Shown in pieces: positions 1 to 7,995 of a stretch of 35,127 nucleotides of DNA. The stretch covers positions 1 through 35,127 of the forward strand of contig CAJODI010000008.1 in assembly GCA_905233145.1 (NCBI GenBank). Direction: 5' to 3'. Both the position numbers and the translations under genes were made by a program. The notes beneath the pieces were generated by a model that saw only the letters and a list, made by a program, of their open reading frames with translations, had not been told where the DNA came from and did not search any database. Every line of letters begins with the position of its first letter. Position 1 is the stretch's first letter. The stretch is from an uncultured Ruminococcus sp. (GTDB taxonomy: Bacteria; Bacillota; Clostridia; Oscillospirales; Acutalibacteraceae).

Positions 1-1
1 G

Positions 2-889
2 TTCCCGACTCAGGCAGAATGTCCAAAAATCGAGGTTGACGCTCCGCTGTTCACCGAGAGGAACACTTCTTCTCCGGCGATCAAGGCTGCAAAGCCAAAG
101 GTATTTATCCCTGTTTTCCCCGGCACAAACTGCGAGGTTGATACCGCAAGAGCCTTTGAAAAGGCAGGCGCGGAGGTCGAAATGCTGATCGTTAAAAACC
201 TCACACAGCAGGGAATAGAGGAAACAATAGACAAAATGGAGAGCATTATAAAGACCTCTCAGATGATCATGCTGCCGGGAGGCTTCTCGGGCGGCGACGA
301 GCCCGACGGCTCGGGCAAGTTTATTGCGACGACCTTCCGCAATCCGAGAATTGCCGAGGCTGTCAGCGACCTGCTCAAAAACCGCGACGGTCTTATGCTC
401 GGAATCTGCAACGGCTTCCAGGCACTGATCAAGCTCGGACTTGTTCCCTACGGAGAGATCCGCGAGTTAAGCCCGACCGACCCGACCCTGACATTTAACA
501 CCGTGGGCAGACATATTTCGCATATGGCGTATACAAGAGTTACCTCGGTCAAGTCGCCGTGGTTCTCGGGCGTGAATGCCGGAGACGTGTTCGCTGTCCC
601 GGTTTCTCACGGAGAGGGCAGATTCATGGCGGACACCGAAACGGTTAAACGCCTTGCCCAAAACGGACAAATCGCAACACAATATGTAGATCTCAGCGGA
701 AGCCCGAGCGAAAGTATTGAGTTTAACATAAACGGCTCGGTCTGCGCGATCGAGGGCATCACCTCGCCCGACGGAAGGATCCTCGGAAAGATGGGTCACA
801 GCGAGAGAAAGGGCGAAAATCTGTATAAGAACGTTCCGTTTGAAAAGGATCAAAAAATCTTTGAGAGCGGCGTAAAGTATTTTAAATAA
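2..889 (+). CDS. purL: Phosphoribosylformylglycinamidine synthase, C-terminal glutaminase part (5' end outside window)
   Basis: FGAM synthase converts FGAR, glutamine and ATP to FGAM in purine synthesis in the cytoplasm. Only the C-terminal class I glutamine amidotransferase domain is present. The reading frame is open from base 2, and the translation before the first ATG (182) already shows the domain start VFIPVFPGTNCEVDTARAF. The ATG at 182 is therefore internal, and the gene enters from the left. The nucleophile elbow is GICNGFQAL, with the catalytic Cys. The histidine/glutamate part lies near the C-terminus, where MGHSERKGEN is typical of the long, single-chain PurL used by many Clostridia. 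That makes this the tail of a protein of about 1200 residues rather than a separate PurQ. The stop lies 15 bases before the next gene, which could be co-transcribed. Confidence 0.93.
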   Translation, partial: FPTQAECPKIEVDAPLFTERNTSSPAIKAAKPKVFIPVFPGTNCEVDTARAFEKAGAEVEMLIVKNLTQQGIEETIDKMESIIKTSQMIMLPGGFSGGDEPDGSGKFIATTFRNPRIAEAVSDLLKNRDGLMLGICNGFQALIKLGLVPYGEIRELSPTDPTLTFNTVGRHISHMAYTRVTSVKSPWFSGVNAGDVFAVPVSHGEGRFMADTETVKRLAQNGQIATQYVDLSGSPSESIEFNINGSVCAIEGITSPDGRILGKMGHSERKGENLYKNVPFEKDQKIFESGVKYFK

Positions 890-904
890 GGGGGATAATC
901 CATT

Positions 905-1558
905 ATGGCATTTTGTAAAAATTGCGGTAATCAAATTTCCGACGACGCAATGTTTTGCGATAATTGCGGAACAGCCGTAAACGATAACGGAGCTTCGGCA
1001 CAGCAAAACGATCAGCAGTACAGCGGACCTCAGCAGTATACGGGCGCGCAGCAGTATTCATCTTCGCAGCAATATTCCGATCCGCAGCAGTATTCGGCTT
1101 CGCAGCAAAACTCTGCTAATCAGCAGCCGGTCCAGCCCGAGGTGCTTTCGGGTGACGCCGATTATCAGAGCAACAAGGGCATAGCATGGCTGTCCTATTT
1201 GAGCTTGTTATTCCTGATCCCGCTGTTTGCGGCAAAGCATTCGGAGTACACTCGCTTTCATGTTCGCCAGGGAGCAACTCTTTGTGCCGCTTCCCTTGCC
1301 TATGCAATTGTGCAGGCTGTTCTCATGGCGATCCTGAACTCTATTTTCAGACCTGAGCTGACATGGTTCGGCTACCGTCAGCATCCGTTTGTAAGCCTTG
1401 TGGGGGTTATTTTGGGCTTGGCTTCAATTTTCTTCCTTGTACTCGCGATCATCGGAATTGTAAACGCCGCAACAGGCAAAAGGGCGGAGCTTCCAATTAT
1501 TGGCAAGTTTGATCTTATAGCAAAGCTTATTGACAAAATTTATGACGCAATTTGTTGA
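905..1558 (+). CDS. Zinc-ribbon membrane protein with Gln-Tyr repeat linker
   Basis: A 217-residue protein of unknown function. Residues 1-22 form a double-CxxC zinc ribbon (CKNCGNQ...CDNCG). Residues about 33-75 are a low-complexity linker in which QQY recurs five times. Three hydrophobic segments follow (about 92-110, 126-147 and 164-188), with HVRQG between the first two. The C-terminal part resembles the DUF4870/Tic20-like small membrane proteins, which share the 'F..H..QG' pattern. The likely topology places the zinc ribbon and linker in the cytoplasm. The ATG at 905 has a GGGGGA ribosome binding site just after the purL stop. A strong terminator follows. Purine metabolism is not implied by the domains, so the link to purL may be positional only. 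Confidence 0.75.
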   Translation: MAFCKNCGNQISDDAMFCDNCGTAVNDNGASAQQNDQQYSGPQQYTGAQQYSSSQQYSDPQQYSASQQNSANQQPVQPEVLSGDADYQSNKGIAWLSYLSLLFLIPLFAAKHSEYTRFHVRQGATLCAASLAYAIVQAVLMAILNSIFRPELTWFGYRQHPFVSLVGVILGLASIFFLVLAIIGIVNAATGKRAELPIIGKFDLIAKLIDKIYDAIC

Positions 1559-1581
1559 TTTGATTAACATACAATAATAAT

Positions 1582-1663
1582 CGGCGCGGAAAGCCGCAGG
1601 GGATCAGCCGTTGTGCTTTGGCTGATAATCCGGCAACTTTTTCCGCGCCGTCTTGCTTTTTTG
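1582..1663 (+). terminator. Branched terminator after purL / zinc-ribbon gene
   Basis: An 11-bp perfect outer stem (CGGCGCGGAAA at 1582-1592 with its complement at 1640-1650) encloses a second inverted repeat (GATCAGCC near 1602 with GGCTGAT near 1620). It is followed by a T-rich run at 1651-1662. It separates the purL unit from the next promoter. Confidence 0.75.
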
Positions 1664-1756
1664 ATTATTCATAACAATTTTAGATAAAAAATCAACAAAA
1701 ATTTACTGTTTTTAAAGCGCAAACAGCTATAAATCAAAAGTATTTTGATTCAAACC

Positions 1757-1785
1757 TTGACTATTCTATTTAAAAAGTATAAAAT
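1757..1785 (+). promoter_or_regulatory. SigA-type promoter for the Dlt-like operon
   Basis: The -35 is TTGACT at 1757-1762 and the -10 is TAAAAT at 1780-1785, with a 17-base spacer in an A/T-rich region just upstream of the adenylating enzyme gene. An overlapping TATAAA at 1778 is an alternative -10 with a 15-base spacer. Confidence 0.6.
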
Positions 1786-1820
1786 ATATTTAATCTATGC
1801 GTTTCTAAAGCTTGGATTTC

Positions 1821-1836
1821 GGAGGCGATTATTATT
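1821..1836 (+). promoter_or_regulatory. Strong RBS followed by tandem ATT codons (non-ATG start)
   Basis: GGAGG at 1821-1825 precedes three in-frame ATT codons at 1828, 1831 and 1834. From the in-frame stop at 1780 to the ATG at 2005 there is no in-frame ATG, GTG or TTG. ATT at 1834 has an 8-base gap to GGAGG and is the preferred start; ATT at 1831 has a 5-base gap. Confidence 0.6.
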
Positions 1837-3339
1837 AAAACATCGGTATTATGCTGGCTTGACAGTACGGCTGAAAAATATTCTGACAAAACTATCTTTA
1901 CAGACAGTTCTCAAAGCCTGAGCTTTGGTGAATTCAACAAGCTTACAAAATCAATCGGAACCTATCTCGCCGGTGTTGTTCCGGCCAAAAGTCCGGTAAT
2001 CGTTATGTCGGGCAGACACGCGCTGACCCCTGCCTGCTTTCTTGGAATCGTCAGGGCGGGCTGCTTCTATGCGCCGATGGACGCGACCATGCCTCAAACA
2101 AGGCTCAACCAAATCATAGGAGTTATCAAGGCTGACTATATGCTGGTTGACAGAGAACATCTCGACATTGCCAATGAGCTTGATTTTGACGGCACTGTAA
2201 TTGTTATGGAGGATATCCTCGATACTCCGGTGGACGAGGCTGTTTTGTCAAAGGCTCAAAAGGGACTCAACGAGCTTTCTCCGCTGTATGTTATTTTTAC
2301 CTCCGGCTCAACAGGTGTCCCAAAGGGCGTAATCACCTCTCACCATTCTTTGATGTGTTATATCGACGCTGTGAGCAAGGTGCTTTCGGTTGACGAAGCC
2401 GACGTTTTCGGAAGTCAGTCGCCGCTTGATTATATCGCAGCGGTAAGAGACATTTATTTTCCGATCAAAACCGGCGCGTCAACTGTGATCATTCCCAAAA
2501 ACGAGTTTGCAATGCCCACTCAGCTTTTTGATACGCTTAATAAAAACAAGGTAACAGCCCTTTGCTGGAGTGTTGCCGGTGTTGAGCTTCCGGCAAAGCT
2601 GGGCGCGTTTGATACGGTCAAGCCCGAATATCTCAAAAAGCTTTGCTTCTCCGGCTCTGTAATGCCCTGTAAATATCTAAAAATCTGGCAGCAGAACCTT
2701 CCCGATGTGCTTTATGTGAATCAGTACGGTCCCACCGAGGCAACTGCCTCCTGCACATATTACATTGTAAAAGAGCAGGTTGACGACGACACTGTTCTGC
2801 CAATCGGCGAACCCTATGAAAACTATACCGTTACGCTTCTTAACGAGGACGGAACTGCAACAAAGCCGGGTGAAATCGGCGAAATCTGCGTAAGCGGTCC
2901 TATCCTCGCGCTGGGCTATTACGGAAATCCCGAAAAAACCTCAGAAAGCTTTATTCAGAATCCGCTTAATCCGAACTACCGTGAGCTGATTTATAAAACG
3001 GGAGATTTGGGTAGCTTTGATCCCGACGGTATCCTTGAATTCCACGGAAGAAAGGATCGCCAAATCAAGCACATGGGTCACAGAATCGAGCTTGGCGAGA
3101 TTGAGGAGACCGCAAAGCAGGTTGAGGGAGTTCTGGATTGCTGCTCTCTTTATTACAAGGAGAAGGAGCAGCTCTATCTGTTCTATACCGGAGACGCAAC
3201 CTCAAAGGATATTGTTATCCACTTCCGCAAGGTGCTTCCGGGCTTTATGTCACCCAGAAAGCTGATTAATCTGGAAACTCTGCCGACTTTGCCAAACGGC
3301 AAAACCGATATGCAGACGCTTAAGTCATATTTTAAATAA
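1834..3339 (+). CDS. DltA-like amino acid adenylation enzyme (ANL superfamily)
   Basis: About 501 residues, the size of DltA (D-alanine:carrier protein ligase). It would activate a carboxylate with ATP and load it onto the carrier protein encoded next. The N-terminus begins WLDSTAEKYSDKTIF, a normal ANL start. The ATG at 2005 would delete about 57 conserved residues, so an ATT start is chosen. Visible motifs: A3 IFTSGSTGVPKG (about 154-165), A5 NQYGPTEAT (about 296-304), A7 YKTGDLG, A8 GRKDRQIKHMGHRIELGEIE, and A10 LPNGKTD with the catalytic Lys. In the A4 region (LDYIAAVRDIY, nt 2425-2457) the aspartate that normally contacts the substrate amine is not at the expected position. Substrate specificity is therefore uncertain and may not be D-alanine. 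A carrier, a PLP decarboxylase, an MBOAT and a DltD-like gene follow on the same strand. Confidence 0.85.
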   Translation: MKTSVLCWLDSTAEKYSDKTIFTDSSQSLSFGEFNKLTKSIGTYLAGVVPAKSPVIVMSGRHALTPACFLGIVRAGCFYAPMDATMPQTRLNQIIGVIKADYMLVDREHLDIANELDFDGTVIVMEDILDTPVDEAVLSKAQKGLNELSPLYVIFTSGSTGVPKGVITSHHSLMCYIDAVSKVLSVDEADVFGSQSPLDYIAAVRDIYFPIKTGASTVIIPKNEFAMPTQLFDTLNKNKVTALCWSVAGVELPAKLGAFDTVKPEYLKKLCFSGSVMPCKYLKIWQQNLPDVLYVNQYGPTEATASCTYYIVKEQVDDDTVLPIGEPYENYTVTLLNEDGTATKPGEIGEICVSGPILALGYYGNPEKTSESFIQNPLNPNYRELIYKTGDLGSFDPDGILEFHGRKDRQIKHMGHRIELGEIEETAKQVEGVLDCCSLYYKEKEQLYLFYTGDATSKDIVIHFRKVLPGFMSPRKLINLETLPTLPNGKTDMQTLKSYFK

Positions 3340-3416
3340 CTAACAAACGGCGATAATATGCCAAAATTTTAAGGGCACCCATAAAATTCACAGCTGCCCA
3401 TAACTAAGTCAAAATC

Positions 3417-3464
3417 CGTGCCGAATAACAACGGCACGCTTTGAACGGCTGAAACTACAGCCGT
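3417..3464 (+). other. Two tandem hairpins between adenylation enzyme and carrier protein genes
   Basis: Hairpin 1 pairs CGTGCCG (3417-3423) with CGGCACG (3432-3438). Hairpin 2 pairs ACGGCTG (3445-3451) with CAGCCGT (3458-3464). Neither has a T-run. They end about 27 bases before the carrier ATG and could act as mRNA processing or stabilising structures. A further GGGCA/TGCCC pair lies just upstream, around 3373-3400. Confidence 0.5.
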
Positions 3465-3491
3465 AAAATACAAATGAAAAGAGGTAAAACA

Positions 3492-3719
3492 ATGGAAGAA
3501 TTACTTGAGATCCTGAGCGAATTAAGACCCGACGTTGACTTTGAAAATGAAACGGCTTTGATTACAGACGGAATTCTTGATTCATTTGATATCGTTGCTC
3601 TTGTCGGCGAGCTTAACGACGCCTTTGACATCGAAATCAAGCCGAATAATCTTGTTCCCGATAATTTTAATTCAGCAAAGGCCATGATGGCTCTTATCGA
3701 AAAGCTTCAGGACGAATGA
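3492..3719 (+). CDS. Stand-alone acyl/aminoacyl carrier protein (DltC-like)
   Basis: A 75-residue acidic four-helix carrier protein, the usual size of DltC and ACP. The phosphopantetheine site is DGILDSFDIVAL, with Ser31 as the attachment serine (DSFD in place of the DSL/DSM common in fatty-acid ACPs; D-S-F/M-x is common in DltC-like carriers). The start is ATG 3492, preceded by AGAGG at the right distance; the ATG at 3474 would place this ribosome binding site inside the gene. It should receive the activated acyl group from the adenylation enzyme and present it to the MBOAT at the membrane. A hairpin follows the gene. Confidence 0.85.
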   Translation: MEELLEILSELRPDVDFENETALITDGILDSFDIVALVGELNDAFDIEIKPNNLVPDNFNSAKAMMALIEKLQDE

Positions 3720-3758
3720 TCCTGAATTTCGTACACAAATCTGATAATTTTCAAAATG

Positions 3759-3793
3759 ACAAAAGCTTTCTTTTTGGTAAGGAAGCTTTTGTC
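3759..3793 (+). terminator. Hairpin after the carrier gene (possible weak terminator/attenuator)
   Basis: GACAAAAGCTTT from 3759 pairs with AAGCTTTTGTC ending at 3793 around a short loop. It is followed only by TTGAATTT, so termination may be partial and the downstream genes could still be read from the 1757 promoter. Confidence 0.5.
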
Positions 3794-3877
3794 TTGAATT
3801 TACCGCAGGCAACTCCGCGCAAGCTGATGCGCACGTCCGTTTGAGCGGCATTGCCTGCGTTATATACGGTGATATAT

Positions 3878-5065
3878 ATGAATAAAACTAAATTGATACA
3901 GCTTCTCAAAGAAACCGGCACACCGTCCTATGTTTTCAGCGTGGACGAGTTTGAAAAACGCGCTAGGCTGGTAAAGAAATATTTCGGTGAAAAAACCGGG
4001 CTGTGCTTCTCAATCAAGGCGAATCCGTTTTTGCTCGGATGTCTGCCAAAGGTTTTTGACAAAATTGAGGTTTGCAGCCCCGGAGAGCTGACGGTCTGCG
4101 AAAAAACAGGCGCGGATCCGGAGACTATTATATTTTCGGGTGTAAACAAAACTCCCGAGGATGTTGAGCGCGCAATGGACGACAAGGTCGGAACATTTAC
4201 CGCCGAAAGTTATCTTCATGCCGAGCTAATCAATAACAGCGCAGTCAAGCGCGGAATCAGGGTTCCCGTGCTGGTAAGGGTGACCGGCGGAAGCCAGTTT
4301 GGTATGGACGAAAACGACGCGCTCGATTTGATATCGCACCGCGACGAGTACGAGGGAATTGAGATCGTCGGACTGCATTTCTTTACCGGAACCCAAAAGA
4401 GAAAGCCTGCCGCAATCGAAAAAGAGCTTGATTTTATTTCAGCCTTTGCCGACAGAGTAAAGCAGGAAGCCGGTCTTGAAATCAAAAGAATTGAATACGG
4501 CACCGGACTTGCGGTGGATTACTTTAAGGCAGATGCCGACGAAGCCGAGGAAGAAAGGCTGGCTGCAATTTCCGGCAAGGTAAGAGAGCTTGCCGAAAAA
4601 TATGAGCTAACCGTAGAAATGGGAAGATTTTTTGCTGCGCCCTGCGGATATTATTTTACCAGGGTGATGGACGTTAAGACCAACTCCGGAATCAACTACG
4701 CGATCGTTGACGGCGGAATGAATCACCTCAAATACGACGGACAGATCCAGGGAATGCAGATCCCGGTTATTGAGCATATCAAGGCAGAAGAAGCAAAAGA
4801 GGGCAAGACCGAAAAATGGACTCTTTGCGGAAGCCTTTGCACAACAAATGATATTTTGGCGCGCGACGCCGAATTTGATTCGCTTGAAATCGGCGACGTT
4901 CTTGTGTTTTGCAGAACCGGCGCTTATTCCTCTATGGAAGGCATGGCTGTATTTCTCAGCCGCGAGCTTCCGTCAATTTGGATGTATTCCGAGGAAAACG
5001 GTCTGAAATTAGTAAGAAAGCTTTTACGCGCGGACGTATTTAATACGCCGTATGAAATTGTTTAA
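3878..5065 (+). CDS. Fold-III PLP-dependent decarboxylase (DAP/ornithine decarboxylase-like)
   Basis: A 395-residue member of the alanine racemase-fold decarboxylases (LysA, ODC, BtrK). Visible sites: Schiff-base Lys47 in FSIKANP; His167 in HFFTGTQ, the equivalent of the HIGSQ motif; the phosphate-binding EMGRFFAA near 247-254, the equivalent of EPGR; Cys321 in LCGSLCTTNDILARD, the second-subunit active-site Cys; and GAYSSMEG near 348-355. All catalytic elements are kept, so it is probably active. ATG 3878 with GGTGA upstream is preferred to the upstream ATG at 3851. No other lysine-pathway gene is nearby. The setting between a carrier protein and an MBOAT suggests an envelope-modification role rather than lysine synthesis. 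Known relatives that work beside a ligase and a carrier (for example BtrK in butirosin synthesis) decarboxylate carrier-bound glutamate. The substrate here is not known. Confidence 0.85.
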   Translation: MNKTKLIQLLKETGTPSYVFSVDEFEKRARLVKKYFGEKTGLCFSIKANPFLLGCLPKVFDKIEVCSPGELTVCEKTGADPETIIFSGVNKTPEDVERAMDDKVGTFTAESYLHAELINNSAVKRGIRVPVLVRVTGGSQFGMDENDALDLISHRDEYEGIEIVGLHFFTGTQKRKPAAIEKELDFISAFADRVKQEAGLEIKRIEYGTGLAVDYFKADADEAEEERLAAISGKVRELAEKYELTVEMGRFFAAPCGYYFTRVMDVKTNSGINYAIVDGGMNHLKYDGQIQGMQIPVIEHIKAEEAKEGKTEKWTLCGSLCTTNDILARDAEFDSLEIGDVLVFCRTGAYSSMEGMAVFLSRELPSIWMYSEENGLKLVRKLLRADVFNTPYEIV

Positions 5066-5192
5066 GGGAATGTCAAAGATTCACTTGAGGCAATTTTTCA
5101 CACCTGATTTTTATTATTGCGCTATATACTGTCGCTGATATCTGTTTTTGTGTGAAAACAATCGGCAACATGTGATTTTGGGAGAAATAAAC

Positions 5193-6815
5193 GTGAGTTA
5201 TACATCATTAAACTTTTTGTTTTTTGTTGCGGCAACAATGATTGTGTATTTTTTGTTTCCGATCAAAAAACACAAGTGGTTTGTGCTTTTGGTTGCGAGC
5301 TATGTGTTCTATATGTTCGCCGGCTACAAATATGCAGGCTACATTTTGTTCACAACCTGCAGCACATATTTGATTGCGTTGTGGATCGAAAAGATCTCTA
5401 CCCGATCAAAGGCAAAGCTCAAGGAAAACAAGGCTGAGTGGAGCCGGGATGAAAAAAAGAGATTCAAAGAAAAGATCAAGCACAGAAAACGCCTGGTAAT
5501 GGCTCTTTGTTTGCTGCTTAATTTCGGCATCCTTGCGTTTTTGAAATACTATAACTTCTTTGCCGGAAGCCTAAACGATGTTTTCGGTTCCTTTGGTATC
5601 GGCTTTTCGGCGCCGACTCTAAAGCTGATTCTGCCGCTGGGCATTTCCTTTTATACCTTCCAGTCGATGGGATATATTGTTGATGTGTACCGCGAGAAAA
5701 CTCCGGCACAGAGAAATCCGCTCAAATTTGCTCTGTTTGTATCGTTTTTCCCTCAGATAATTCAGGGACCTATCGGAATCTACGACGATTTGGCTCACCA
5801 GCTTTTTGAGCCGCATGACTTTGACTTTACCCGCTTTAAGCACGGACTTATGCTGATTATGTGGGGTATGGTCAAAAAGATGATAATTGCCGACCGTGCG
5901 GTTATCGCGATCAATTCGGTTACCGGCAATTACGGCGCCTACGGCGGAACAACGCTCACCTTTACGGTTTTGCTCTACGCCTTGCAGCTCTACGCTGATT
6001 TTTCGGGCGGTATCGACATCTCTCGAGGTGTGGCGCAGATTTTCGGCATAGATATGATGGAGAATTTCAGGCGTCCGTACTTTTCAAAGGATATCAATGA
6101 GTACTGGAGACGCTGGCATATTTCGTTGGGTAACTGGTTCAAAAACTATTTGTTCTATCCGCTGGCTATGTCATCGCTGTTTTTGAACATAAGCAAAAAA
6201 ATCAAAAGCACAAAATTCGGCTCAACCACTGCCGGAACGCATATCGCAAAGGTGCTTCCCACAAGCATAGCTTCGTTTATTGTATTCTTCACAGTCGGAG
6301 TTTGGCACGGCGCAAGCTGGAAATACGTTGGCTTTGGCGTTTGGAACGGCGGGATCATCATGCTTTCGGTTTTGATGAAGCCGCTGTTTGACAGAATGCA
6401 GGAGAAGATCAATATTGATCCCGAAAGCGGACTTTTTGTACTTTACCGAATTTTGAGAACCTTTGTGGTTGTTCTTGTCGGTTATGTGTTTGACGTTGCG
6501 CCTTCATTTACTCAGGCAATGCGCACGTTTTGGCTGTTCTTTACCAACCAGAGCTTTTCTGTCGGATGGTCTCAAATCAGCGAGCTGGGGCTGGGCAAAA
6601 AGGAATATCTGCTCATTTTAATGGGAGCGGTGATGATATTTATTATCAGCGTAATTCAGGAACGCAACCCCAAAACCGATATCCGTACAATGCTGGATTC
6701 AAAACCGTTTGCAGTCAGATGGCTCGCGATTTTTGTCGGATTTATGGCTTTGGTTGTGTTTGGCGTATACGGCTCGGGCTTTGACGCTGCCGACTTTGTA
6801 TACATGCAATTCTAA
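5193..6815 (+). CDS. MBOAT family O-acyltransferase (DltB/AlgI-like)
   Basis: A 540-residue multipass membrane protein of the MBOAT family, which moves acyl groups from a cytoplasmic carrier across the membrane to an extracytoplasmic acceptor. Visible motifs: PLGISFYTFQSMGYIVDVYR, QLYADFSGGIDISRGVAQIFG, ENFRRPYFSKDINEYWRRWH, and TVGVWHGASWKYVGFGVWNG with the conserved catalytic His372. These match the DltB/AlgI/PatA branch. The start is GTG 5193, with GGGAG 8 bases upstream; a TTG at 5148 in the same frame has no ribosome binding site. The gene is longer than typical DltB (about 400 residues) and closer to AlgI-type proteins. A 9-bp inverted repeat (5095-5103 with 5150-5158) lies in the 127-base gap before it. 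The next gene follows after 14 bases. Confidence 0.9.
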   Translation: MSYTSLNFLFFVAATMIVYFLFPIKKHKWFVLLVASYVFYMFAGYKYAGYILFTTCSTYLIALWIEKISTRSKAKLKENKAEWSRDEKKRFKEKIKHRKRLVMALCLLLNFGILAFLKYYNFFAGSLNDVFGSFGIGFSAPTLKLILPLGISFYTFQSMGYIVDVYREKTPAQRNPLKFALFVSFFPQIIQGPIGIYDDLAHQLFEPHDFDFTRFKHGLMLIMWGMVKKMIIADRAVIAINSVTGNYGAYGGTTLTFTVLLYALQLYADFSGGIDISRGVAQIFGIDMMENFRRPYFSKDINEYWRRWHISLGNWFKNYLFYPLAMSSLFLNISKKIKSTKFGSTTAGTHIAKVLPTSIASFIVFFTVGVWHGASWKYVGFGVWNGGIIMLSVLMKPLFDRMQEKINIDPESGLFVLYRILRTFVVVLVGYVFDVAPSFTQAMRTFWLFFTNQSFSVGWSQISELGLGKKEYLLILMGAVMIFIISVIQERNPKTDIRTMLDSKPFAVRWLAIFVGFMALVVFGVYGSGFDAADFVYMQF

Positions 6816-6829
6816 GGAGAATCTGTGGA

Positions 6830-7993
6830 ATGAAAAAATACATTATTCGCACGGTCAAGATTCTTTCGCTATTGCTGGCAATTTTGATTGCTGTGGGCGT
6901 TTTGCAGGAATTTGTCTTGGCTCACACTGACCACAACCGCCAGCGCGTAAAGGGCTTTTATCTTGAGGACAAGGATTCGCTCGACGTTGTTTTTGTTGGC
7001 GCGAGCGAGACCTACGCGGATTTCTCTGCTTGTTACGCCTATGAAAAATACGGTATAACAAGTTATCCGCTGGCCTCTCAGTCGAGCACGATTCTCAACT
7101 ATAAGGCTCAGATCCAAACTGCAATCAAAAATCAGCACCCAAAGCTGATTCTGTGCGAGCTCAACGGAGCTATATACGGAAGCGACGTTCAGCTTGACAA
7201 TGACGCGAATTTCAGAAACTTTTTTGACAATACTCCGCTTGACGAAATCAAGGTTGAGGGTATTAACACCTATATTGATTCAGGCGTCGCTACGATCGAC
7301 GAATACGGAGAGGTTTTTGAATACTACAATCCGATTGTAAAATACCACAATATTTGGAACGACTGGCCAAAGTGGCTGCATTGGTCAAAGGGCACGATCG
7401 ACAGTCAATTCAGGGGCTATTCTTTGCTAAAGGGCGCGAAGAACAAGACTTTGATTTTTACAACCGAAAACAAAATCTATAACGACGAGCTGCCAAAGCT
7501 GACCAAAACAAGCACAATCAGCGACAATTGCGAAAAATATCTGCGCGAGCTGCTTGACTGGCTCAAGGAAGAAAACATTAATAACGTTGTGTTTACACGT
7601 TTTCCGCATATCGTTGACAAAACCACGCTCGAAAGATATTACCGCAACAATTATACAAGAAAAATTCTTGATGAATACAACGTAGATTATCTTGATTTTG
7701 AACGCGATTGCTCAAAGCTCCCTCTTGATTTAAAGCGTGATTTTTACAATCTCGATCACCTTAACGTTTACGGACAGAAAAAATTCACCGAGTATATTTG
7801 CGAATATATGATGAAAAACTACGGCATTACAGCCGCGGATTTGACCGATAAACAAAAGGCTGAGTGGGACGAATCGGTTAAATATTACGAAGCGTACTAC
7901 GATTATAACGTTGACATGATTAAGCAGGGTAAAAGCAAAGAAATCGGCGAAAGCGACGACCAAATCAAAAAAATCGAAGCGTATATTAAATAA
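6830..7993 (+). CDS. Membrane-anchored SGNH-hydrolase-like protein (DltD-like partner of the MBOAT)
   Basis: A 387-residue protein with one N-terminal membrane anchor (about 7-30) and the rest outside the cell. It has an SGNH-type first block, VVFVGASETYADF, with Ser59 as candidate nucleophile, and a C-terminal NLDHLNVYGQKKF with Asp309 and His310 as candidate catalytic acid and base. DltD and AlgX/AlgJ-type partners of MBOAT proteins share this layout. The ATG is preceded by AAGGAGAAT, 14 bases after the MBOAT stop, so the two are co-translated from one message. The likely role is to complete or direct acyl transfer to the surface polymer. Overall similarity to true DltD looks low by eye. 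A strong terminator ends the operon here. Confidence 0.72.
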   Translation: MKKYIIRTVKILSLLLAILIAVGVLQEFVLAHTDHNRQRVKGFYLEDKDSLDVVFVGASETYADFSACYAYEKYGITSYPLASQSSTILNYKAQIQTAIKNQHPKLILCELNGAIYGSDVQLDNDANFRNFFDNTPLDEIKVEGINTYIDSGVATIDEYGEVFEYYNPIVKYHNIWNDWPKWLHWSKGTIDSQFRGYSLLKGAKNKTLIFTTENKIYNDELPKLTKTSTISDNCEKYLRELLDWLKEENINNVVFTRFPHIVDKTTLERYYRNNYTRKILDEYNVDYLDFERDCSKLPLDLKRDFYNLDHLNVYGQKKFTEYICEYMMKNYGITAADLTDKQKAEWDESVKYYEAYYDYNVDMIKQGKSKEIGESDDQIKKIEAYIK

Positions 7994-7995
7994 GG

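Noticed and set aside
182..889. purL fragment starting at ATG 182
   Set aside because: The same frame is open to the left edge and encodes the conserved start of the glutaminase domain, so the ATG is internal.
1079..1120. CRISPR-like short repeats in the CAG-rich stretch
   Set aside because: They encode the QQY linker in frame, with no spacer structure; no CRISPR array was seen anywhere in the window.
3878..5065. Assignment of the PLP decarboxylase as lysA (DAP decarboxylase)
   Set aside because: The fold fits, but the HFFTGTQ motif and the carrier/MBOAT context differ from typical LysA loci; the symbol is left blank.
1834..7993. Simple call of a canonical dltABCD operon
   Set aside because: The extra PLP decarboxylase, the altered A4 motif and the longer AlgI-like MBOAT do not fit standard D-alanylation.
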